Source: Erwinia endophytica
GTDB lineage: Bacteria > Pseudomonadota > Gammaproteobacteria > Enterobacterales > Enterobacteriaceae
DNA: 64,000 bases
Reading direction: 5' to 3'
Assembly (NCBI RefSeq): GCF_009295515.1
Contig: NZ_RQVV01000032.1
Location: 62,001 to 126,000 of the forward strand
This document shows positions 57,538 through 64,000 of the stretch, piece by piece. The translations under genes and the position numbers were made by a program. The notes under the pieces were generated by a model. That model saw only the letters and a program-made list of their open reading frames with translations, did no database searches and was not told the DNA's origin. Numbering within the stretch: the first letter of the stretch is position 1; each line of letters opens with the position of its first letter.

Positions 57538-59612
57538 AAGGCCGCATGCTGGATGCCATCCCACTGAGTACACTTTCCGGTGTTGGCGCAAGTCAGGCGA
57601 ACAAACTGGCGAAGCTGGGATTGGGAACAGTGCAGGACCTTCTGCTACATCTGCCTCTGCGCTACGAAGATCGCACCCAACTTTACGCTATCAATGAATT
57701 ACTGCCTAATAGCTATGCCACAGTAGAGGGTGAAGTACTACACAGCGATATCACCTTTGGTCGCCGCCGGATGCTAACCTGTCAAATCAGCGACGGTACC
57801 GGCATCCTCACTCTGCGCTTTTTCAACTTTAATGCTGGCATGAAAAACAGCCTGGCACCCGGCCGCCGGGTTATCGCCTATGGCGAAATCAAACGTGGTC
57901 AGCGGGGCGCTGAAATAATTCATCCGGAATACCGCGTGCAGGGTGATAACAGCGTGGTGGAACTACAGGAAACGCTGACGCCGGTTTATTCAACCACCGA
58001 AGGTGTTCGCCAGGCGACGCTGCGCAACCTCACGGACCAGGCTCTTGAACTGCTGAAAACCCGTGCAATAACCGAGCTATTGCCACCTGAGCTCAGTCAG
58101 GGGATGATGAGCCTGCCAGACGCTATTCGTACGCTGCACCGCCCACCACCCAATACCGATCTGGCCGACTTGGATAGCGGCACGCATCCGGCGCAGCGCC
58201 GTCTGATTATGGAAGAGTTGCTGGCGCACAATCTCAGTATGTTGGCCGTACGCGCGGGAGCTCAACGTTATCATGCTCTCCCTATGCCTGCCCGCCACGA
58301 ACTCAGCGATAAATTGCTGGCCGCTTTACCTTTCACTCCAACAGCCGCCCAACAGCGGGTCGTTCGCGAAATAGAACAGGATCTGGCCTATGACTACCCA
58401 ATGATGCGACTGGTGCAAGGCGATGTGGGTTCCGGTAAGACGCTGGTCGCTGCCCTGACGGCACTCAACGTTATCGCCTGGGGCAAACAGGTCGCGATGA
58501 TGGCGCCAACGGAACTCCTGGCGGAACAGCATGCCAATAATTTTCGCCAGTGGTTTGCCCCGCTGGGGATTGACGTTGGCTGGCTGGCTGGCAAGCAAAA
58601 AGGCAAAGCCCGTCAGGCGCAGCAAGAAGCCATTGCCAGCGGGCAGGTCTCGATGATCGTTGGCACCCACGCGATTTTCCAGGAGCAAGTCCAGTTCAAC
58701 GACCTGGCGCTGGTGATTATTGATGAGCAACATCGCTTTGGCGTCCATCAACGACTGGCACTGTGGGAAAAGGGTAAACAGCAGGGGTTTCATCCTCATC
58801 AGCTGATTATGACAGCAACGCCTATCCCACGGACTCTGGCGATGACCGCTTATGCCGATCTGGATACCTCAACCATTGACGAACTGCCACCCGGTCGAAC
58901 GCCGATTACCACCGTCGCCATCCCTGATACCCGTCGGGCTGATATTATTACCCGCGTTCAGCGCGCCTGTTGTGAAGGCCGCCAGGCGTACTGGGTCTGC
59001 ACACTGATTGAAGAATCAGAGCAGTTAGAGGCGCAAGCGGCGGAAGCCACCTGGCAAGAACTGAAACTGGCGCTACCTGAACTACAGGTCGGTCTGGTAC
59101 ATGGACGGATGAAACCAACAGAGAAACAAACTGTTATGCAGGCTTTCAAACAGGGTGACATTCACCTGCTGATCGCCACGACGGTTATCGAAGTTGGAGT
59201 GGATGTTCCCAATGCCAGCCTGATGATTATCGAAAACCCGGAACGACTGGGGCTGGCTCAGCTCCACCAGCTGCGGGGCCGTGTTGGTCGTGGTTCCGTT
59301 GCCTCTCACTGTGTTCTGCTGTACAAAGCACCGCTGAGTCAGACCGCGCAAAAACGCCTGCAAGTGCTGCGCGACAGTAACGATGGCTTTGTTATTGCCC
59401 AGTGCGATCTGGAAATCCGCGGTCCAGGCGAGCTGCTGGGCACCCGCCAGACGGGTAATGCGGAATTTAAAGTCGCTGACCTGCTCCGCGACAGTGCGAT
59501 TATCCCGGAAGTACAGCGTATCGCCCGACATATCCACCAGCACTATCCTGAACAGGCCCGGGCACTGATTGAACGCTGGCTCCCGGAAACACAACGCTAC
59601 ACTAATGTCTGA
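57534..59612 (+). CDS. recG: ATP-dependent DNA helicase RecG
   Basis: Reverses stalled replication forks and processes Holliday junctions. The 692-residue product (E. coli 693) starts MKGRMLDAIPLSTLSGVGAS. An N-terminal wedge/OB domain (about 1-270) includes LRYEDRTQLY. Helicase motifs are QGDVGSGKT, MAPTELLAEQHA, IIDEQHRFG, TATPIPRTLAMT, ATTVIEVGVDVPNA and QLRGRVGRG. The ATG overlaps the trmH stop. Conserved in length; no irregularity. Confidence 0.97.
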   Translation: MKGRMLDAIPLSTLSGVGASQANKLAKLGLGTVQDLLLHLPLRYEDRTQLYAINELLPNSYATVEGEVLHSDITFGRRRMLTCQISDGTGILTLRFFNFNAGMKNSLAPGRRVIAYGEIKRGQRGAEIIHPEYRVQGDNSVVELQETLTPVYSTTEGVRQATLRNLTDQALELLKTRAITELLPPELSQGMMSLPDAIRTLHRPPPNTDLADLDSGTHPAQRRLIMEELLAHNLSMLAVRAGAQRYHALPMPARHELSDKLLAALPFTPTAAQQRVVREIEQDLAYDYPMMRLVQGDVGSGKTLVAALTALNVIAWGKQVAMMAPTELLAEQHANNFRQWFAPLGIDVGWLAGKQKGKARQAQQEAIASGQVSMIVGTHAIFQEQVQFNDLALVIIDEQHRFGVHQRLALWEKGKQQGFHPHQLIMTATPIPRTLAMTAYADLDTSTIDELPPGRTPITTVAIPDTRRADIITRVQRACCEGRQAYWVCTLIEESEQLEAQAAEATWQELKLALPELQVGLVHGRMKPTEKQTVMQAFKQGDIHLLIATTVIEVGVDVPNASLMIIENPERLGLAQLHQLRGRVGRGSVASHCVLLYKAPLSQTAQKRLQVLRDSNDGFVIAQCDLEIRGPGELLGTRQTGNAEFKVADLLRDSAIIPEVQRIARHIHQHYPEQARALIERWLPETQRYTNV

Positions 59613-59639
59613 CTTCTTCTCGCACCGTTATAGAAGCCA

Positions 59640-60602
59640 TCAGAAAATACTTCTGATTTTTTTCGATAAAAACTGACAGATTGATATTGTTAGCCAGAAT
59701 GATGCGAGTACAATCTTTCTCTTCAGTAGTAATTTTTTAGCGTAGTGAAATGATTCATAGGCTTTTTTGGGCGGGACAAGTGGTACGTCTTTCCAGGGCG
59801 ATTGATTATATATATCAATGTAGAGCTTGTTATAGCCCGTCTCCTCGATTGAAATACTCCATGGTTTTGTCTGACCAGCATAATGAATAAAAATGGGTTT
59901 CTTATCAGTGTTTTTATTCTTGGGTATAAAATTAAACGATTGATCCAGAAAAAATACGTCCTGATCCAGAATAATATTCAGACAGTCCTGGTCAGGATAC
60001 TGATATTTTCTCTCCTGAATTTTTTCAAAAAATTTTTCCATCACATTATTTTTCACCCAGGCCTGAGTATTGATTAACATCACTCCTGAATTAAAATATT
60101 TTTTGTCATTGCTCAACCCAAGATAGCGCAGATAGTCTTTATTCATTCCCTTATCATGCACAGCAGCGATTGTGTAGCTTTTCATATCAATTTCCAGTAA
60201 TGAGGAAATATCACCATTACAAACAATGTCACAATCAAGATAGAACAGTACGCCTGCCTCTGAGGCTAAAATATTTGAGGAAATTATTCTGTAATAGATT
60301 GATTTGGGGTAAAAATCGTAAACTTGAAGACCGTTAAAAATATTATTATCCAGGAGATAGACAGTTGCGCTAACATGCCTATATATTGAAAAAAATGTGG
60401 CAGAAAAGAGCTGATCATATTCATCAACAAAGATATGGAATTTTATTTTAAAGCCTGGATTAGCTTCAATAATTGAAAAAATACACACACCGCAATAAGT
60501 AAGGTAATGCTTATCACTGGTAAATAAAACATGCATATCAGGATGGTATGATAACTCACCTTGATACTCAATTTTTCTTTTGATCAGATCATGTTGGTTC
60601 AT
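59640..60602 (-). CDS. GT8-family glycosyltransferase, AT-rich, probably acquired
   Basis: A 320-residue GT8 (LgtC/WaaO-like) transferase. HVLFTSDKHYLTYCGVCIFS is the start of the fold, YLDCDIVCNGDISSLLEID carries the DxD, YFNSGVMLINTQAW and YPDQDCLNIIL follow, and FIHYAGQTKPW is the late His motif. The C-terminus is basic and hydrophobic, as in membrane-bound LPS transferases. The base composition is far more AT-rich than neighbouring recG and xanP. The 9-bp tandem array ends 9 bp before the ATG (60602); a TTG at 60614 is alternative. Neither has a good ribosome site. A surface-sugar role is inferred. Confidence 0.82.
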   Translation of the reverse strand: MNQHDLIKRKIEYQGELSYHPDMHVLFTSDKHYLTYCGVCIFSIIEANPGFKIKFHIFVDEYDQLFSATFFSIYRHVSATVYLLDNNIFNGLQVYDFYPKSIYYRIISSNILASEAGVLFYLDCDIVCNGDISSLLEIDMKSYTIAAVHDKGMNKDYLRYLGLSNDKKYFNSGVMLINTQAWVKNNVMEKFFEKIQERKYQYPDQDCLNIILDQDVFFLDQSFNFIPKNKNTDKKPIFIHYAGQTKPWSISIEETGYNKLYIDIYNQSPWKDVPLVPPKKAYESFHYAKKLLLKRKIVLASFWLTISICQFLSKKIRSIF

Positions 60603-60610
60603 ACGTGTGG

Positions 60611-60764
60611 TCAAAAATTATCAAAATTATCAAAATTATCAAAATTATCAAAATTATCAAAATTATCAAAATTATCAAAATTATCAAAATTATCAAAATT
60701 ATCAAAATTATCAAAATTATCAAAATTATCAAAATTATCAAAATTATCAAAATTATCAAAATTA
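60611..60764. repeat. 9-bp tandem repeat array (TCAAAATTA)16 plus one variant unit
   Basis: Sixteen perfect head-to-tail copies of TCAAAATTA fill 60621-60764, preceded by a 10-base variant TCAAAAATTA at 60611-60620. The array lies directly upstream of the GT8 start. In the GT8 frame each unit contains stop codons, so it is not part of the protein; other frames read through without stops only because the unit is a multiple of three. On the minus strand each unit supplies TTTTGA and GATAAT, which resemble promoter hexamers (TTTTGA to GATAAT two units apart gives a 16-bp spacer). Confidence 0.97.
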
Positions 60765-61270
60765 TATTATTCACTCTATTCATGCGAATAAATAGAGTCA
60801 AGCATATACCCTGTCAATTCAATTCATTCTGTTAATTTTCGGAAAAAAACGCAGTTAACTCACTGCCAGTGATATATTGGGAATTTTTAAAAAATCTCTA
60901 TCTTGTCAAGACAACCCGCACAATAACAGTACCATTTTTTATTGAAAGCCAATGTTGTTATTTTCCAGTATGGTAGCTGAAAGTAGTGGTTATTATTATG
61001 TTTACTTCATAATTCAGTTTGCAAATACGCGGTTTACGCGCTTATTTTCACTGACTTGAATAATCTCCCTGGGATTTATGCATTGACCATTTTCCAGAAA
61101 TCTTAATTATTTTCTGACTCATTTTTAATCTAAATTGGTCTTTATATCAAACCTCGCTCTGCAAACAGGAACAACAATAACGTGGCAGTAAAACAGAAGC
61201 GCTGGCAATCGTTTGCTTTTACCCCGCTTATGATTAAAATCGCCACTTTGTTTCTCAGAGATCCAAGAGC
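60765..61270. other. AT-rich spacer upstream of xanP
   Basis: About 500 bp without a recognisable gene. A short palindrome TTGTC-AA-GACAA lies near 60903-60914. TTGACC at 61083-61088 with AATTAT 16 bp downstream is a possible, weak promoter for xanP. The low GC content continues from the GT8 gene, so the acquired segment seems to run to about 61200. Confidence 0.45.
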
Positions 61271-62659
61271 ATGGCCGTCAATACCCCTGAAGCCGATACA
61301 CACCACACCCCCTTATCTACGACAAAAAGTGAATTGATCTATCGCCTTGAAGACAGTCCCCCACTACCGCAAACGTTGTTCGCAGCCTGTCAGCATTTGC
61401 TGGCGATGTTTGTCGCTGTCATCACTCCTGCCTTGCTGATTTGTCAGGCTCTTGGCTTACCCACTCAGGATACTCAACACATTATCAGCATGTCGCTGTT
61501 TGCCTCCGGGCTTGCGTCTCTATTGCAGATCAAAACCTGGGGTCCCGTTGGTTCCGGCCTGTTATCAATTCAGGGCACCAGCTTTAACTTCGTTACACCG
61601 CTGATTATGGGGGGAATGGCACTGAAAAACGCCGGGGCGGATGTGCCAACGATGATGGCGGCCTTGTTTGGTACGCTGATGCTAGCCTCCATCACCGAGA
61701 TGTTGCTCTCACGCGTACTTCATCTGGCTCGTCGTATCATTACGCCGCTGGTTTCCGGTATTGTGGTGATGATTATTGGTCTGTCACTGATTCAAGTTGG
61801 TCTGACGTCTATTGGCGGCGGCTTTACTGCAATAAGTCATCACACCTTTGGCGCGCCGAAAAATCTGCTCCTGGCGGGCGCGGTGCTACTGGTGATTATC
61901 CTGCTCAACCGACAGCGTAATCCTTACCTACGCGTTGCCTCTTTAGTTATTGCAATGGCCGTCGGTTACCTACTGGCCTGGATGCTGGACATGCTGCCGG
62001 AAAATACCCCCTCCTCTAATCAGGCACTGATTGCCATACCGATGCCGTTCTATTATGGCCTGAGTATTGACTGGAACTTGCTGATCCCTCTGATGTTAGT
62101 GTTTATGGTGACCTCGCTGGAAACGATTGGCGATATCACTGCCACCTCTGACGTCTCTGAACAACCCGTCAGCGGTCCGTTATATATGAAACGTCTGAAA
62201 GGTGGCGTACTGGCTAATGGGCTTAATTCCTGTCTCTCAGCTCTGTTCAACACCTTCCCCAACTCATGCTTTGGCCAAAACAATGGTGTCATCCAACTGA
62301 CTGGCGTAGCCAGCCGTCACGTTGGCTTCGTGGTAGCGCTGATGCTGATCGTGCTGGGTCTGTTCCCGGCGGTGAGCGGTTTTGTTCAGCATATTCCTGA
62401 GCCGGTTCTCGGCGGCGCCACTATCGTCATGTTTGGCACCATTGCGGCCTCAGGTGTCCGTATCGTGTCTCGCGAACCGTTAAACCGCCGGGCGATCATG
62501 ATTATCGCGTTATCGCTGGCCATCGGTCTGGGCGTTTCTCAGCAACCGCTGATCCTGCAATTCGCACCTGACTGGCTGAAAACGTTACTTTCTTCCGGTA
62601 TTGCCGCCGGCGGTATCACGGCAATAGTTCTGAATTTGCTGTTCCCGCAAGAGAAATAA
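61271..62659 (+). CDS. xanP: Xanthine permease XanP (NCS2 family)
   Basis: Proton-coupled xanthine transporter of the inner membrane, 462 residues (E. coli 463) with 14 predicted segments. Family blocks are [35 protein letters not shown], the substrate-binding [15 protein letters not shown], and the NCS2 signature [20 protein letters not shown] with [12 protein letters not shown]. It lies after recG in E. coli-like order but separated by the GT8 insertion, and is followed by yicH after 122 bp. Confidence 0.95.
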   Translation: MAVNTPEADTHHTPLSTTKSELIYRLEDSPPLPQTLFAACQHLLAMFVAVITPALLICQALGLPTQDTQHIISMSLFASGLASLLQIKTWGPVGSGLLSIQGTSFNFVTPLIMGGMALKNAGADVPTMMAALFGTLMLASITEMLLSRVLHLARRIITPLVSGIVVMIIGLSLIQVGLTSIGGGFTAISHHTFGAPKNLLLAGAVLLVIILLNRQRNPYLRVASLVIAMAVGYLLAWMLDMLPENTPSSNQALIAIPMPFYYGLSIDWNLLIPLMLVFMVTSLETIGDITATSDVSEQPVSGPLYMKRLKGGVLANGLNSCLSALFNTFPNSCFGQNNGVIQLTGVASRHVGFVVALMLIVLGLFPAVSGFVQHIPEPVLGGATIVMFGTIAASGVRIVSREPLNRRAIMIIALSLAIGLGVSQQPLILQFAPDWLKTLLSSGIAAGGITAIVLNLLFPQEK

Positions 62660-62781
62660 TCTCTTCTGCCACAAGGGCGGCGGACAGTCCATGGGTTATC
62701 ACCGTCGCCATCTGGCGGTTGAGCTTCGGTGATAAATCAGGCATAACAATCCTTTGCCGAACGCTCAAAGGAACAGATGCG

Positions 62782-64000
62782 ATGAAAGCCATCGGAAAAA
62801 TTTTGCTGACAATTCTGCTGTTACTACTGCTGATACTGGTGGCGGTTTATGTTCTGCTACAAACACAGTGGGGCGCCAACTGGCTCAGCCGCACAGCCAG
62901 TCAACACAGCGACTATCAGATAACCTTTACCAAACTGGAACATAACTTTTCCGATCCTTCCCACCTGATACTCGATAACCTTTCCTTTGGGCGTAAAGCT
63001 CAACCTGCTCTTGTCGTGGCGCGGAAAGTCGATCTGGGTCTTAGCGGTAAACAATTTTCAAATCCACTGCATTTCGCCAGTATCTGGCTGGAAAATGGCA
63101 CACTTAACGTCAGTGATAGCGATAAACCACTGGCTTTCTCTGCCAGTCGACTGCAACTGAATCACATGGCCGTCAACAATTCTGGCAGTAAATTCCCCCT
63201 GACCGCGAAACAGGTAGATGGCGGCATTATGCCGTGGAAACCCCAGGCAGGAAATGTCATTGGTGATGATGCCAGCTTCCAGATGAGCGCGGGAACGCTG
63301 GAGATTAACGGCGTCCAGGCCACCAATGTACTGTTAGAGGGCAGCCTCCGTCATCATCAACTGGTGATGAGTAATCTTGGGGCCGATGTGGCGCTGGGGT
63401 CTATTACAGCCAGTGCACAACGGGATACCCTGGGCAACTGGCAGGTGGCTAACCTGCGGCTTAACGGCATCCGTTGGCAAAGTGCTCAGTCTCTCCCTGG
63501 TTTCTTCGCGCCAATATTGGCGCTGCCTTTCATCCACTTTGACCATATCGATGTGACAGATGCCCGCCTGGAAGGTACTGACTGGGCAGTGACCGATCTG
63601 GATATGACGTTGAAAAACATCACACTGCGCAACGGTGACTGGGAAAGCAATGACGGCTCACTGTCAATGAATGCCAGTACGTTTATTAACGGCAGCCTTG
63701 AGCTGAACGATCCGATCGTTAATCTGGCCTTTTCACCGGCAGGTATCACACTGAAGCAATTCAGCTCACGCTGGGTTAAGGGGTTGATCCGCTCGTCAGG
63801 TCACTGGACTCGTCGTGATAAAAAACTGACCCTGGATGAGTTGGCCGTGACAGGGCTCGAGTATACGTTGCCACAGGACTGGCGTGATCGCTGGATGACT
63901 CGCCTACCCGATTGGCTGAACAGTGTGGAAGTGACGAAATTGACCACGAACCGCAATCTGATAATCGATATTAATCCTGATTTTCCTTTCCAGTTAACGT
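62782..64000 (+). CDS. yicH: AsmA-family protein YicH, partial (3' end outside window)
   Basis: Inner-membrane-anchored, periplasmic AsmA-like protein; relatives (YhdP, TamB, YdbH) take part in phospholipid movement or envelope maintenance. The ATG at 62782 begins MKAIGKILLTILLLLLLILV, a single membrane anchor, followed by LQTQWGANWLS. About 406 codons are visible without a stop, of an expected ~570. Blocks ATDLDMTLKN-like DWAVTDLDMTLKNITL, SMNASTFINGSL and NLIIDINPDFPFQL match my memory of E. coli YicH. AAAGGAACAG precedes the start. Confidence 0.92.
   Translation, partial: MKAIGKILLTILLLLLLILVAVYVLLQTQWGANWLSRTASQHSDYQITFTKLEHNFSDPSHLILDNLSFGRKAQPALVVARKVDLGLSGKQFSNPLHFASIWLENGTLNVSDSDKPLAFSASRLQLNHMAVNNSGSKFPLTAKQVDGGIMPWKPQAGNVIGDDASFQMSAGTLEINGVQATNVLLEGSLRHHQLVMSNLGADVALGSITASAQRDTLGNWQVANLRLNGIRWQSAQSLPGFFAPILALPFIHFDHIDVTDARLEGTDWAVTDLDMTLKNITLRNGDWESNDGSLSMNASTFINGSLELNDPIVNLAFSPAGITLKQFSSRWVKGLIRSSGHWTRRDKKLTLDELAVTGLEYTLPQDWRDRWMTRLPDWLNSVEVTKLTTNRNLIIDINPDFPFQLT

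Noticed and set aside
60621-60764. CRISPR-like array
   Set aside because: The units are 9 bp, contiguous and without spacers, so it is a simple tandem repeat.
60561-60835. Open frames through the tandem repeat (KLSKLS, NYQNYQ, IIKIIK, IILIIL products)
   Set aside because: A 9-bp unit without stops in most frames creates long open frames on both strands automatically; there is no start signal or family similarity.

Overview
The window is a chromosomal segment of a gamma-proteobacterium of the order Enterobacterales. The evidence is the conserved gene order cysE-gpsA-secB-grxC-yibN / envC-yibQ / hldD-waaF-waaC ... waaA-waaE-coaD / mutM-rpmG-rpmB-radC / coaBC-dut-slmA / pyrE-rph / yicC ... yicG-ligB / gmk-rpoZ-spoT-trmH-recG / xanP-yicH. 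The core-LPS genes (waaQ, wabG, a WabH-like enzyme and waaE rather than E. coli-type waaGPSB) and the lack of tdh-kbl and of gpmI next to envC argue against Escherichia or Salmonella. They suit a Serratia/Yersinia/Pectobacterium/Sodalis-like relative; the genus cannot be fixed from this sequence alone. No tRNA, rRNA or CRISPR array was seen.

Layout. (1) 1-5554: serine and glycerolipid biosynthesis, protein export and redox genes on the minus strand, then the cell-division factor envC and yibQ on the plus strand. (2) 5635-21206: a 15-kb lipopolysaccharide inner and outer core locus with heptose synthesis (hldD), heptosyltransferases (waaF, waaC, waaQ), several GT2/GT4/GT9 transferases, a WalW-like deacetylase, galacturonosyltransferase wabG, Kdo transferase waaA and waaE. 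(3) 21203-27991: housekeeping genes for CoA, DNA repair, ribosomal proteins, nucleotides and nucleoid occlusion. (4) 28115-31871: an inserted, AT-rich tract between rph and yicC holding an HlyD/ATPase/ABC-2 export system and an internally deleted PlsC-GNAT acyltransferase gene. (5) 33288-45438: a genomic island downstream of yicC. (6) 45458-51013: accessory genes: azlCD with an unusual XRE-cupin-methyltransferase fusion, yjdM, and a divergent DJ-1/GlxA pair. (7) 51202-64000: core genes again, interrupted by an AT-rich GT8 glycosyltransferase preceded by a perfect 9-bp tandem repeat array.

The island is the most unusual part. It starts with a P4-type integrase flanked by GTTGTACCCAA arm repeats and carries a satellite-type replication module (AlpA-like regulator, DUF927-type primase/helicase, TGAAACAACT repeats). 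It also contains two overlapping mini-ORFs, a truncated ImmA/IrrE-type gene next to an IS1111-group IS110 element, and a recognisable ColE1/pMB1-type plasmid origin with an apparently intact RNAI gene and RNAII promoter. Beside the origin lies a type VI secretion PAAR-DUF3289 effector candidate with a DUF943 partner. The right end holds a decayed second integrase with its own arm repeats and a broken IS110 transposase, which suggests two tandem integrations at the same yicC-proximal site.
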